Source of the DNA: Bacteroides sp. CAG:927
GTDB lineage: Bacteria; Bacteroidota; Bacteroidia; Bacteroidales; Muribaculaceae
NCBI GenBank assembly: GCA_000431155.1
Contig: HF985632.1
Coordinates: 14,131 to 45,203, forward strand
Direction: 5' to 3'
Length of the DNA: 31,073 bases
The translations under genes were made by a program, and so were the position numbers. Shown here one piece after another: positions 8,483 through 16,993 of this stretch; the stretch's first letter is position 1, and each line of letters begins with the position of its first letter. Below the pieces are notes generated by a model. The model made no database searches and was not told where the DNA came from. It saw only the letters and a program-made list of their open reading frames with translations.

Positions 8483-9585
8483 TGGCCGGATTATATGTAC
8501 ATGTGCCTTTTTGTCATGCCAAATGCTGGTACTGCGATTTTTATTCCATGCCGGCACATCAGCACATAGAAGCATGGATGAAAGCATTGCTGAACGAATG
8601 GAATGTGCGCAGGCATGAACTTAAGGAGCCTGTCACCACATTGTATATAGGAGGTGGCACACCATCAAATCTGCCTCATAATATGCTCGGGGAACTCATA
8701 ACCACCTTGCAGCAGCCGTCAATGACGGAAATCACAGTAGAAGTGAATCCGGAAGATGTTACGGACCAATTGGCAACAACGCTTAAGAAAAATGGGGTTA
8801 ACAGAGTAAGCATGGGTGTGCAATCGCTCGCAGATGCTGAACTTCAGGCTGTAGGACGGCGACACTCGGCACAAAAAGCAATAGAAGCCGTGGAGCTGCT
8901 GCGCAAAAGCGGAATTAACAATCTTAGCCTTGACCTCATTTACGGTCTCCCGTACCAAACTATAGAGTCATGGCAACAATCGGTCAAGGGGATATTGGAA
9001 TTGCATCCCGAACATATTTCAGCTTACTCGTTAAGCTATGAGGATGGAACTCGCCTCACTGCGCAGCTTAAGAATGGCAAAATCACAGAAACCCCTCAGG
9101 AGGTAAGTGCAGAAATGTATGAGATTTTGTGCCGCTTGTTAAAAGAGGCAGGATACGAGCATTACGAAATTTCCAATTTTGCATTGCCGGGCAAACGATC
9201 ACAGCACAATTCTGCCTACTGGACTTTCGCACCATATCTTGGCCTTGGCCCTTCGGCCCATAGTTTCACTAACCGAAGGAAATACAATCCCGCATCGCTC
9301 AAAGAGTATGTGGCGGCAAACGGTATAATCGCCAAATGTGAGGAAGAAAATGAAAACGAAAAGCTAAATGACTATATAATGGTGAGATTGCGCACCTCAG
9401 ACGGCATAAACCTACAACAGGTAAAACAGCTTTTCGGGACCAAAGCCGCACTGCATATAACCAACACCGCCGCCCCACACCTTGCCTCCGGAACAATGGA
9501 GCTAACTCCCGAGGGGAATTTGCGCATTACCGAAAAAGCATGGATAGTGAGCGACGGTATTATGTGCGACTTTATGATGGTTTAA
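8482..9585 (+). CDS. hemW: HemW-like radical SAM protein (coproporphyrinogen III oxidase family)
   Basis: The 367-aa protein starts MAGLYVHVPFCHAKCWYC. The CxxxCxxC triad (CHAKCWYC) binds the radical-SAM 4Fe-4S cluster, and the VHVPFC context is specific for the HemN/HemW group. Further family features are YIGGGTPS, the SAM-binding EVNPED segment, VSMGVQS and LDLIYGLP. The C-terminal HemN_C-type domain is short. HemW proteins are usually heme chaperones rather than true coproporphyrinogen oxidases, so the symbol is a family-level call. I chose ATG 8482 because it forms TGATG with the upstream stop and similarity begins there; an in-frame ATG at 8455 lies inside the previous gene. Its stop codon overlaps that of nadC on the other strand. 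Confidence 0.85.
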   Translation: MAGLYVHVPFCHAKCWYCDFYSMPAHQHIEAWMKALLNEWNVRRHELKEPVTTLYIGGGTPSNLPHNMLGELITTLQQPSMTEITVEVNPEDVTDQLATTLKKNGVNRVSMGVQSLADAELQAVGRRHSAQKAIEAVELLRKSGINNLSLDLIYGLPYQTIESWQQSVKGILELHPEHISAYSLSYEDGTRLTAQLKNGKITETPQEVSAEMYEILCRLLKEAGYEHYEISNFALPGKRSQHNSAYWTFAPYLGLGPSAHSFTNRRKYNPASLKEYVAANGIIAKCEEENENEKLNDYIMVRLRTSDGINLQQVKQLFGTKAALHITNTAAPHLASGTMELTPEGNLRITEKAWIVSDGIMCDFMMV

Positions 9586-10427
9586 CAAGCTTTGAAGCTC
9601 ATATCAAGACCCTTGACAGAGTGTGTGAGAGCACCCACGGAGATGAAATCCACCCCACATTCACCATAAGCGCGAAGAGTGTCAAGAGTGATGCCTCCGG
9701 ATGATTCTATCTCGGTTCTGCCATTGATGAGCTTCACGGCCTCTTTAGTGCGCTCGGGTGTGAAATTGTCAAGCATGATTCGGTCAACGCCAGCAGCAAG
9801 AGCCTGATTGATTTCGTCAGTATTGCGCACTTCCACCTCAATCTTAAGGTCACGGCCTGATTCGGCACAATATTTTTTTGCAGCCGCCACAGCCTGCGGT
9901 ATGCCGCCGGCAAAGTCCACATGATTGTCCTTTATAAGAATCATATCAAACAATCCGATACGATGATTGCATCCACCGCCAATTTTCACGGCTTCCTTCT
10001 CAAGCATGCGCATACCCGGGGTGGTTTTGCGAGTGTCAAGTACTTTGGTCTTCAGGCCGTCAAGACAAGCCTGATATTTAGCTGTAGTAGTGGCAATTCC
10101 GCTCATGCGCTGCATGATATTGAGCATAATGCGCTCGGTCTGGAGCAAAGACCTGACCTTGCCTTCAACCACGAAAGCAACATCACCCGGCTTTACATGT
10201 GCGCCATCGTGAATGAAAACTGTCATCTTTAGCTCGGGATCAAATTTCTCAAATACTTTTTTGGCCACTTCCACGCCAGCCAAAATGCCGGCCTCTTTTA
10301 TAATGAGCTGCTGCTTGCCCATTTCATTTTCAGGGATAGTGCTGAGAGTGGTGTGATCGCCATCGCCCACATCCTCGGCAAACGCCAGGGTGAGCAGATC
10401 GTCAATAAGTTCATCCTTTGATTTCAT
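9582..10427 (-). CDS. nadC: Nicotinate-nucleotide pyrophosphorylase (quinolinate phosphoribosyltransferase)
   Basis: NadC converts quinolinate and PRPP to nicotinate mononucleotide in de novo NAD synthesis. The 281-aa protein has the expected motif series: EDVGDGDHTT near the N-terminus, TRKTTPGMR, IGGGCNHRIGL, LIKDNH, the EVEV strand, and ESSGGI in the last quarter. Basic residues of these segments bind quinolinate and the phosphates in known structures. The start is ATG 10427, where similarity begins. An upstream in-frame ATG at 10484 lies beyond the promoter. The -7 box TACTTTTG lies at 10456-10463 on this strand. No nadA or nadB is nearby. The last 4 bases (TTAA) serve as stop codons for both nadC and convergent hemW. 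Confidence 0.95.
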   Translation of the reverse strand: MKSKDELIDDLLTLAFAEDVGDGDHTTLSTIPENEMGKQQLIIKEAGILAGVEVAKKVFEKFDPELKMTVFIHDGAHVKPGDVAFVVEGKVRSLLQTERIMLNIMQRMSGIATTTAKYQACLDGLKTKVLDTRKTTPGMRMLEKEAVKIGGGCNHRIGLFDMILIKDNHVDFAGGIPQAVAAAKKYCAESGRDLKIEVEVRNTDEINQALAAGVDRIMLDNFTPERTKEAVKLINGRTEIESSGGITLDTLRAYGECGVDFISVGALTHSVKGLDMSFKAC

Positions 10428-10443
10428 AGTTACGGTGGTATTA

Positions 10444-10465
10444 AGTACTTTTGCACAAAAGTACT
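10444..10465. promoter_or_regulatory. Back-to-back -7 boxes forming an inverted repeat between nadC and rlmH
   Basis: AGTACTTTTG (10444-10453) and CAAAAGTACT (10456-10465) are a perfect 10-bp inverted repeat with a 2-bp centre. Each arm contains TACTTTTG, a match to TAnnTTTG. The plus-strand arm points to rlmH (ATG 10487) and the minus-strand arm to nadC (ATG 10427). On the minus side a TTG lies 18 bp upstream of its box (10482-10484 as CAA); on the plus side I see no good -33 element. Confidence 0.6.
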
Positions 10466-10486
10466 CAAAAAAATCATATTTCAAGC

Positions 10487-10960
10487 ATGAAAATTGTGCT
10501 CGCCGCCGTAGGCAAAACCACCGCCCAGTATCTGCGCACAGGCATAGATATGTACCTTGACCGACTGAAACATTATATCCCGGTACAAATATGCATAATA
10601 CCTGATATAAAAACCACTAAAACCATAAGCGAATCGGTTCAGAAAGAACGCGAAGGTACGGCCCTGCTCCAGATGCTTCAACCCGGCGACAAGCTCATAC
10701 TACTTGACGAGCGAGGGAAAAGGCTCACATCCCGACAATTTTCTGAATCCATAGAAAAGCATATGACGAGCGGATGCAAACGTGTGGTTTACGCCGTAGG
10801 CGGCCCGTACGGATTCAGCAATGAAGTTTATGCTCGCGCTGACGGCAAACTATCACTATCGGATATGACATTTCCGCACGAAATGGTACGTTTATTTTTC
10901 GTGGAGCAATTGTACCGTGCCATGACGATAATGCGCAACGAACCGTATCACCACGACTGA
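10487..10960 (+). CDS. rlmH: 23S rRNA (pseudouridine-1915-N3)-methyltransferase
   Basis: RlmH is a SPOUT-class, SAM-dependent methyltransferase that methylates pseudouridine 1915 in helix 69 of 23S rRNA on the assembled ribosome. The 157-aa length is exactly typical. Diagnostic segments are KLILLDERGK in the middle, VYAVGGPYGFS (the trefoil-knot SAM site) and the C-terminal LSLSDMTFPHEMVRLFFVEQ followed by LYRA and PYHHD. I chose ATG 10487 (MKIVLAAVGKT) over an upstream in-frame ATG at 10451, because the latter lies inside the promoter inverted repeat. The 3' end overlaps the convergent HAD gene by 13 bp. Confidence 0.95.
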   Translation: MKIVLAAVGKTTAQYLRTGIDMYLDRLKHYIPVQICIIPDIKTTKTISESVQKEREGTALLQMLQPGDKLILLDERGKRLTSRQFSESIEKHMTSGCKRVVYAVGGPYGFSNEVYARADGKLSLSDMTFPHEMVRLFFVEQLYRAMTIMRNEPYHHD

Positions 10961-11580
10961 ACAAGTTCTTCGGCAGAAATATCAGCGACGCTATCAATCA
11001 CCATATCGGCAAGAGGAGAAATCCGCTCTCTGGAGTAAGTCGTGGCTATCCCTATCACTCTGGCACCGGCGGCACGACCTGCAGCCAGCCCTTGCAAAGA
11101 ATCCTCAAACACACAGCATCGCGAAGCCGGAACACCTATAGCTTCGGCTCCAAGAAGATACCCTTGAGGATCGGGCTTGGATTTCATGACTTGCGATGCA
11201 TCAATGATAGCGGTTATCATATCGGGAATCCATGGATGCTGACGAAAAAGAAGCTGCATTTTATGCCGGTCACTGCTGGTGACAATGGCCGTGGGTATAT
11301 CGGCTTGCTTTAATCCCTGAAGCAACTCCCGTGCACCGGGATACATGGGAAATTCCATTGCCTCCTGAAAAGCCAATAGTCGCTTCGTTATGTCTTCGCG
11401 CACCGAAGCATCAGGAAAATATTCAAGGATTGAGGGTAACGTGGTGCCTTTAATAGCAATAGCAAAATTGTCCAGACCAGTGGGATAAATTCGCCCTATT
11501 TCGCTCCAGAATTTTGTATAAGTCGTTTCGCTGTCAATAAGCACGCCATCAAGGTCAAAAAGCACTCCGATCTCAGCCAT
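10948..11580 (-). CDS. HAD-family phosphatase / beta-phosphoglucomutase-like
   Basis: This is a 210-aa haloacid dehalogenase superfamily hydrolase with the subfamily I cap after motif I. Motif I is FDLDGVLIDSE (residues 8-18, nucleophile D9 and acid D11), motif II is IVTSS, motif III is the lysine in KPDPQGYLLGAEAIG, and motif IV is CCVFEDSLQG. KPDPQGYL followed by FEDS is typical of the beta-phosphoglucomutase/DOG-phosphatase branch, but the substrate cannot be told from sequence. The gene is divergent from the MATE transporter. Its 3' end runs 13 bp into rlmH on the opposite strand. Confidence 0.88.
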   Translation of the reverse strand: MAEIGVLFDLDGVLIDSETTYTKFWSEIGRIYPTGLDNFAIAIKGTTLPSILEYFPDASVREDITKRLLAFQEAMEFPMYPGARELLQGLKQADIPTAIVTSSDRHKMQLLFRQHPWIPDMITAIIDASQVMKSKPDPQGYLLGAEAIGVPASRCCVFEDSLQGLAAGRAAGARVIGIATTYSRERISPLADMVIDSVADISAEELVQSW

Positions 11581-11597
11581 TGTATGTAATTTTTTTG

Positions 11598-11605
11598 CAA
11601 AAATA
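11598..11605 (-). promoter_or_regulatory. -7 box for the HAD phosphatase gene
   Basis: On the minus strand the bases read TATTTTTG, matching TAnnTTTG, 18 bp upstream of the ATG at 11580. No clear -33 TTG is seen at the usual distance. Confidence 0.5.
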
Positions 11606-11640
11606 ACATTTCACCTCCTAACGAGTGTTATAATTATGGC

Positions 11641-11648
11641 TAATTTTG
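11641..11648 (+). promoter_or_regulatory. -7 box for the MATE / oxidoreductase pair
   Basis: TAATTTTG matches TAnnTTTG and lies 20 bp upstream of the ATG at 11668, leaving a leader of only about 13-16 nt. No convincing -33 element is present. Confidence 0.5.
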
Positions 11649-11667
11649 TAAAATATTTAGATAAGTT

Positions 11668-13041
11668 ATGGCACAGCAATCCACCACACCGATGATCCTT
11701 GGCACAGCCCCGATAGGCAAACTGCTTGCACAATATTCTATTCCGGCCATAATAGCAAGCGTTGCAACATCACTTTATAATATTGTTGACAGCATGTTTA
11801 TAGGACATGGCGTGGGACCAATGGCTATAGCAGGACTTGCGATCACATTTCCCTTAATGAATCTTGTAATAGCATTCTGCACGCTGATAGCTGTGGGCGG
11901 TGCCACAATATCATCAATTTATCTTGGACAAAAGAATGTGTCAAAAGCCACTGATACGGTCAACAATGTCACTATATTATGCCTGATTCACTCGGTGGTG
12001 TTCGGGGGGCTGACATTGCTGTTTCTTGACAAGATATTGCTGTTTTTCGGAGCCACGCCGCAAACATTGCCATATGCGCGGGAATTCATGCAAATTATTC
12101 TCTACGGCACCCCCATATCCTACATCTTCATAGGTCTGAATAACCTTATGAGAGCCACGGGCTATCCTAAAAAAGCTATGATCTCGGCGCTGCTGTCGGT
12201 GTGCGTAAACATAATTCTTGCGCCCATATTCATATTCGCACTTGACTGGGGCATAAAAGGCGCAGCCACCGCTACAGTATGTGGACAGTTTGTGGCATTT
12301 GTATGGGTTTTGTGGCATTTCTTTTCTCATAAAAGCTTTGTGCATTTTGAACTGAAAAACCGATGGCTGACACCGCAAATCTTCAAACGTGTCTATGCCA
12401 TAGGCTTATCGCCATTTTTGATGAATGTGTGCGCCTGTGTGGTGGTAGTGTTCATCAATAAGGCCCTTTTGGATTACGGAGCAAATATAGGGAATCTGGC
12501 TGTTGGCGCATACGGGATATTGAACCGCACAACAATGTTTTTTGTAATGATAGTGTTTGGCGTGACCCAAGGTATGCAGCCTATATTGGGGTTTAATTAC
12601 GGTGCCGGGCAATGGCAACGCGTACGCCGAACTCTCAACATAGGCATTTGGCTTGGTGTGGGCATCACTACAATAGGATGGCTGCTGACCGAGCTTATGC
12701 CCGGAGTCATCAGCCAACTGTTCACCACTGACCAAACATTGATAGACATAGCCATAAGAGGGTCAAGAATATACTTCCTGTTCTATCCCGTAGTAGGATG
12801 TCAGATAGTTATACAGAACTTTTTCCAATCAGTGGGAAAACCGAAAATATCAATTTTCCTGTCACTGACACGCCAACTGCTGTTTCTGCTGCCATTCCTG
12901 CTCATATTCCCGCGTTACTGGGGCATTGACGGAGTGTGGGCAAGCATGACGGCATCAGATCTCGTGGCATTCGTCTTTGCCATAGTTACCCTGATATATT
13001 TTTCAAATAAACAAAAGAGAAAATCTGCAGTCACCCAATGA
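11668..13041 (+). CDS. MATE-family multidrug/metabolite exporter
   Basis: This is a 457-aa inner membrane protein with about 12 hydrophobic segments arranged as two homologous halves, as in MATE (NorM/DinF-like) cation antiporters. Early segments carry the family pattern: GKLLAQYSIPAIIASVATSL, then NIVDSMFIGHGVGPMAIAGL, with the acid and proline positions typical of the first helices. The second half repeats it, with GAYGILNRTTMFFVMIVFGV and QGMQPILGFNYGAG. Substrates of such proteins are drugs or metabolites and cannot be deduced here. The next gene starts inside this gene's stop codon (ATGA at 13038-13041), so the two are translationally coupled. Confidence 0.92.
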   Translation: MAQQSTTPMILGTAPIGKLLAQYSIPAIIASVATSLYNIVDSMFIGHGVGPMAIAGLAITFPLMNLVIAFCTLIAVGGATISSIYLGQKNVSKATDTVNNVTILCLIHSVVFGGLTLLFLDKILLFFGATPQTLPYAREFMQIILYGTPISYIFIGLNNLMRATGYPKKAMISALLSVCVNIILAPIFIFALDWGIKGAATATVCGQFVAFVWVLWHFFSHKSFVHFELKNRWLTPQIFKRVYAIGLSPFLMNVCACVVVVFINKALLDYGANIGNLAVGAYGILNRTTMFFVMIVFGVTQGMQPILGFNYGAGQWQRVRRTLNIGIWLGVGITTIGWLLTELMPGVISQLFTTDQTLIDIAIRGSRIYFLFYPVVGCQIVIQNFFQSVGKPKISIFLSLTRQLLFLLPFLLIFPRYWGIDGVWASMTASDLVAFVFAIVTLIYFSNKQKRKSAVTQ

Positions 13042-14606
13042 TACAGACACTAAACCTGAGGGTTGATCCCAAAACAGCTGCTACGCCCATGCTGCTTGTA
13101 GCCCACATCAGCAATGAGCTTGGCATTGATGCCAACAGAATCAAGGATGTGCGAATAGTGCGCCGCTCCATTGATGCCCGTCAGCGCCGGGTAATGGTCA
13201 ACCTGACAGTGAATATGGCACTTGACACAATAGAGCCACTTGAAATCGCCAAACCTGTGGAGTACAAACCTCTTCCTGACAATGCGCCGGCTTGTATAGT
13301 GGTAGGTGCTGGTCCGGCAGGACTGTTTGCATCACTGAGACTTATTGAGCTTGGCATAAAACCCATCCTGCTTGAACGGGGAAAAGATGTTGACTCACGA
13401 CGCAAGGATATGGCACAGATAGCAAGGAACGGTACAGTTGATCCCGATTCCAACTATTGTTTCGGAGAAGGCGGTGCAGGCGCATACTCCGACGGCAAGC
13501 TGTACACCCGCAGCAAAAAACGAGGCTCAATAGACAAAATTCTCCAAATATTTCATCAGCATGGGGCCAAGGAAGATGTGCTCATTGACGCCCATCCGCA
13601 CATTGGCACTGACAAGCTGCCTGAGGTCATAAAATCAATTCGTCGCACCATAGAACGATGTGGCGGGGAAGTGAGATTCCAGACCAAAGTGACAGGACTG
13701 CTGATGTCGCCTGAGAAAGATAAGGTGACAGGCGTTGTCACGGCCGACGGCACCAGTATCTACGGCCCAGTCATTCTTGCCACCGGCCATTCGGCACGGG
13801 ATATTTACCAGATGCTTCATGACCATAAAATAGTGCTTGAACCAAAAGGAATCGCCGTTGGAGTCCGTCTTGAGCACCCGCAGTCGCTCATAGACCAAAT
13901 CCGTTACCATTCTCCGCAGGGACGAGGCAAATATCTGCCACCGGCTGAATACACAATGCTCACCCGCGTTGACGACAGAGGCGTTTATTCGTTCTGCATG
14001 TGTCCGGGAGGTTTTATAATACCGGCAGCCAGTGCTCCGGGAGAGATGGTGGTCAACGGCATGTCGCCGTCAAACCGAGGCACGAAATGGGCCAATTCGG
14101 GTATGGTAGTGGAAGTGTTGCCGGAAGATGTGGGAGAAGAGTTCGGGACCGACGAACTAAAAATGATACGCTTTCAGCAATCGATTGAAAAGAAATTTTA
14201 TGAAGATGCCAACTGCTCTCAAAATGCTCCGGCACAAAGGATGAAAGACTTTGTACAAAACCGGGCAAGCACATCTTTGCCGCCCACATCTTACGCGCCC
14301 GGAATACATGCCGCACGAATAGACAAACTACTTCCTCACGGCATAGCTTACCGTCTTCAAAAAGGGTTTGAGGATTTCGGCAAAAAAAATCGCGGATTTC
14401 TGACCAATGAGGCGGTGCTTATAGGCAATGAAACAAGAACATCCTCGCCGGTGCGCATTCCGCGCCACGATGAGCTACTGAACCATATCAATGTAGCGGG
14501 ATTATATCCTTGCGGAGAAGGTGCGGGATATGCAGGCGGAATAGTTTCAGCAGCAGTGGACGGTGATAAATGCGCCGATGCTGTGGCTAACTATTTGAGA
14601 CAATAA
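13038..14606 (+). CDS. FAD-dependent oxidoreductase (uncharacterised dehydrogenase family)
   Basis: A 522-aa flavoprotein. The first 80 residues form a small alpha/beta domain, followed by a Rossmann dinucleotide motif VVGAGPAGLFASLRL near residue 90. Next comes ELGIKPILLERG, ending in the glutamate that binds the FAD ribose. A Gly-rich CFGEGGAGAYSDGKLYTR segment and ILATGHSARD follow. The C-terminus holds PCGEGAGYAGGIVSAAVDG, a second FAD contact. This set is typical of a widespread family annotated as NAD(P)/FAD-dependent oxidoreductase or FAD-dependent dehydrogenase, with no established physiological reaction that I can name. The ATGA overlap with the MATE gene suggests a shared role, but that is inference. 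Confidence 0.85.
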   Translation: MIQTLNLRVDPKTAATPMLLVAHISNELGIDANRIKDVRIVRRSIDARQRRVMVNLTVNMALDTIEPLEIAKPVEYKPLPDNAPACIVVGAGPAGLFASLRLIELGIKPILLERGKDVDSRRKDMAQIARNGTVDPDSNYCFGEGGAGAYSDGKLYTRSKKRGSIDKILQIFHQHGAKEDVLIDAHPHIGTDKLPEVIKSIRRTIERCGGEVRFQTKVTGLLMSPEKDKVTGVVTADGTSIYGPVILATGHSARDIYQMLHDHKIVLEPKGIAVGVRLEHPQSLIDQIRYHSPQGRGKYLPPAEYTMLTRVDDRGVYSFCMCPGGFIIPAASAPGEMVVNGMSPSNRGTKWANSGMVVEVLPEDVGEEFGTDELKMIRFQQSIEKKFYEDANCSQNAPAQRMKDFVQNRASTSLPPTSYAPGIHAARIDKLLPHGIAYRLQKGFEDFGKKNRGFLTNEAVLIGNETRTSSPVRIPRHDELLNHINVAGLYPCGEGAGYAGGIVSAAVDGDKCADAVANYLRQ

Positions 14607-14635
14607 ACCGGATTGCGCTGATGATAATTTTCATA

Positions 14636-14675
14636 TTGTGATAATTATTGCTAATTTTGCGTCAAATTATCACAA
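14636..14675. promoter_or_regulatory. Inverted repeat enclosing the -7 box of the NSS transporter
   Basis: TTGTGATAATT (14636-14646) and AATTATCACAA (14665-14675) form a perfect 11-bp inverted repeat with an 18-bp spacer. The spacer contains TAATTTTG (14652-14659), a match to the Bacteroidetes -7 box, 31 bp before the ATG at 14690. An extra TGATAATT copy lies at 14622-14629. The arrangement looks like an operator around a promoter; which regulator binds is unknown. Confidence 0.55.
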
Positions 14676-14689
14676 TTTCTAAGATTATC

Positions 14690-16048
14690 ATGGCAAAAAA
14701 GGCAGAATTTGCATCAAAGTTAGGTTTAATTGCCGCTACAGTAGGTTCGGCTATCGGACTGGGAAATGTGTGGAGATTTCCGGCCGAAGCGCAGGCAAAC
14801 GGCGGTGCCGCATTTCTGATAATATATGTGGCATGCGTAATAATATTGGGAATTCCGGTTATGGTAAGTGAATTTGCGCTCGGACGAGCAGGGGGCAGTG
14901 ATGCAATAGGTTCGTTCAAAAACCTCCATGCCCACAAAGGGTGGTGGTTTGTAGGCGCGCTTGCCATTCTGGCAAGCTACATGATACTGTGTTTCTATAT
15001 GGTTGTGGCAGGATGGACACTCGAATACCTGTGGGATTCCATAACCGGTTCGTTATACGAAATTGACGGTGCAGTATCGGAACGAAGCGCGTTTACGGAC
15101 AAGATGATTTCACTTACACAATCCACATGGGAACCGCTCATGGGCACATTTGGTGTGATAATGCTTAATCTTGGGATTCTAATAATAGGCGTGCAGAAAG
15201 GCATAGAGCGAGTGTCAAATGTGCTGATGCCTTTATTATTTGTGATTCTGCTTATATTTACCGGAGTGGCATTTTCATTGCCTGATGCGATGCAGGGAAT
15301 AGAATTTTTCCTGAAACCGGATTTTTCCAAACTCAATCCATCGGTGGTACTCAACGCCATGGGGCAGGCCTTCTTCTCACTCAGTCTTGGAATGGGAATT
15401 CTGATAACCTATGGAGCTTATTTTCCTAAAAGCACGCGGCTGGCACGCACAGCCACCACCGTGTCGCTGCTTGACATGCTCGTAGCCGTGTTGATGGGAT
15501 TAATAATTTTCCCCGCCGTAACATCTTTTGGACTGGAAGGAGAAGGAATGAAAGGAGCCACACTGGTATTCGTAACACTTCCGGAAGTATTTGCCCATAT
15601 GCCTGCGACCCGCTTATGGTCCACACTTTTCTTCCTGCTGCTCAGTGTGGCTGCCATCACCTCCACTATAGCTATTGCGGAGGTGTCGGTATCGTTCATG
15701 CAGCACAGGTTTAACATGAAGCGTGCAAAAGCTTGTCTTATAGTATTACTGCCCTTATTGTTATTCAGCACTATCTGCTCCCTTTCGCAAGGGCCATGGA
15801 GCAATGCAACAATATGCGGTCTTACTATTTTTGATTTTCTTGACACGGTAGCTACCAATATTTTGCTGCCAATAGGCTCAATAGCCATGTGCATTTACAT
15901 GGGATGGTTCGCTCCGAAGGATATTCTGCGCAAGCAACTGACGAATAATGGTGCTGAAAAAAGCTGGATGTGTCCGTTGGTTCTGTTCATAATAAGATTT
16001 GTCGCACCGGTGCTCATACTCTTGGTACTTCTCTACACGTTTCTGTAA
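14690..16048 (+). CDS. Sodium-dependent transporter, NSS/SNF family
   Basis: A 452-aa inner membrane symporter of the LeuT-like neurotransmitter:sodium symporter family, which usually imports amino acids or related amines with Na+. The hallmark first helix GLIAATVGSAIGLGNVWRFP is present (residues 12-31), containing the unwound sodium and substrate site. GGAAFLIIYV follows, then FFSLSLGMGILITYGAY in the helix-6/7 region. About 11 hydrophobic segments are visible. I chose ATG 14690 (MAKKAEFASKLGL). An in-frame ATG at 14648 lies within the promoter inverted repeat. The gene stands alone, with the folP promoter directly downstream and no obvious terminator between. Confidence 0.92.
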   Translation: MAKKAEFASKLGLIAATVGSAIGLGNVWRFPAEAQANGGAAFLIIYVACVIILGIPVMVSEFALGRAGGSDAIGSFKNLHAHKGWWFVGALAILASYMILCFYMVVAGWTLEYLWDSITGSLYEIDGAVSERSAFTDKMISLTQSTWEPLMGTFGVIMLNLGILIIGVQKGIERVSNVLMPLLFVILLIFTGVAFSLPDAMQGIEFFLKPDFSKLNPSVVLNAMGQAFFSLSLGMGILITYGAYFPKSTRLARTATTVSLLDMLVAVLMGLIIFPAVTSFGLEGEGMKGATLVFVTLPEVFAHMPATRLWSTLFFLLLSVAAITSTIAIAEVSVSFMQHRFNMKRAKACLIVLLPLLLFSTICSLSQGPWSNATICGLTIFDFLDTVATNILLPIGSIAMCIYMGWFAPKDILRKQLTNNGAEKSWMCPLVLFIIRFVAPVLILLVLLYTFL

Positions 16049-16062
16049 ATTCCACTTAGTAA

Positions 16063-16094
16063 TTTGCTTTTTGCGGCAATTGTGTGTAACTTCG
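16063..16094 (+). promoter_or_regulatory. Promoter of folP-cdaA
   Basis: TTTG at 16063-16066 and TAACTTCG at 16087-16094 are separated by 20 bp. The -7 box has one mismatch to TAnnTTTG. The folP GTG start is 22 bp downstream. Confidence 0.55.
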
Positions 16095-16116
16095 CAAAAA
16101 CATACAATAAAGCATT

Positions 16117-16992
16117 GTGACACCATTCCAGCCATTCTCCATCAATATTTGTGGACAGCTATTAGAAATCAGCCGTCCACAAATAATGGGTATAGTCAAT
16201 GTCACGCCTGATTCATTTTACGCCGAATCACGGACTATGACCTGTGACGACATAAAAAGACGCGTGGAACAAATGATGCATGACGGCGCAGACATGCTGG
16301 ATGTAGGAGCATACTCTTCACGACCCGGAGCCGGAGATGTGACACCTGAGGAGGAATGTGAACGACTGGCAACCGGACTTAAAGCGTTGAGAGAGGTAGC
16401 AGGAAATGCCATCCCGGTATCAATAGATACATTCAGGGCATCTGTGGCGCGTGAGGCCATTACCAACATGCATGCCGACATCATCAACGATATTTCGGGC
16501 GGTGATCTTGATGCGGATATGTTTGCAACTGTTGCTGATTTGCAATGTCCCTACATACTGATGCATATGCGCGGAACCCCCGGCACTATGCAGCAATTAT
16601 GTGATTACTCAGACCACGGCAATGATGTGACAGCGGGTGTCATAGGAGAGCTGAGCGGCAAGATTAGCCGCCTGAGATTAATGGGCGTTGACGATGTGAT
16701 AGTGGATCCCGGATTCGGATTCAGCAAATCCACCGAACAGAACTACGAACTAATGCGAAACATCGGTGCAATAGGCACAGCATTCAATGCGCCCATACTT
16801 GTGGGCGTATCGCGCAAATCAATGATATGGCGCACACTCAACATCACGCCGGCAGATGCTCTTAACGGCACCACGGCGCTGAACACAATAGCATTACTCA
16901 ACGGTGCATCGATACTTCGCGTACATGATGTGGCTGAAGCCAAACAAGCTTTGACAATAGTGCAAAACACCTATCCCGACATTATTTCATGA
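16117..16992 (+). CDS. folP: Dihydropteroate synthase, GTG start
   Basis: FolP condenses 6-hydroxymethyl-dihydropterin pyrophosphate with p-aminobenzoate to make dihydropteroate in folate synthesis, and is the sulfonamide target. The 291-aa protein has the TIM-barrel motifs in order: IMGIVNVTPDSFY, DMLDVGAYSSRPGA, VSIDTFRASVA, INDISGGD, YILMHMRGTPGTMQ, VDPGFGFSKSTEQNYEL and VGVSRKSMI. No in-frame ATG precedes the conserved region near the promoter, so GTG at 16117 is the best start. The first ATG codon in frame is already inside IMGIVNVTPDSFY, too late for a full barrel. cdaA starts 1 bp after the stop. Confidence 0.95.
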   Translation: MTPFQPFSINICGQLLEISRPQIMGIVNVTPDSFYAESRTMTCDDIKRRVEQMMHDGADMLDVGAYSSRPGAGDVTPEEECERLATGLKALREVAGNAIPVSIDTFRASVAREAITNMHADIINDISGGDLDADMFATVADLQCPYILMHMRGTPGTMQQLCDYSDHGNDVTAGVIGELSGKISRLRLMGVDDVIVDPGFGFSKSTEQNYELMRNIGAIGTAFNAPILVGVSRKSMIWRTLNITPADALNGTTALNTIALLNGASILRVHDVAEAKQALTIVQNTYPDIIS

Positions 16993-16993
16993 C

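Noticed and set aside
10428..10484. Upstream extension of nadC to an in-frame ATG at 10484
   Set aside because: It would cover the -7 box and the promoter palindrome; similarity begins at MKSKDELID (10427).
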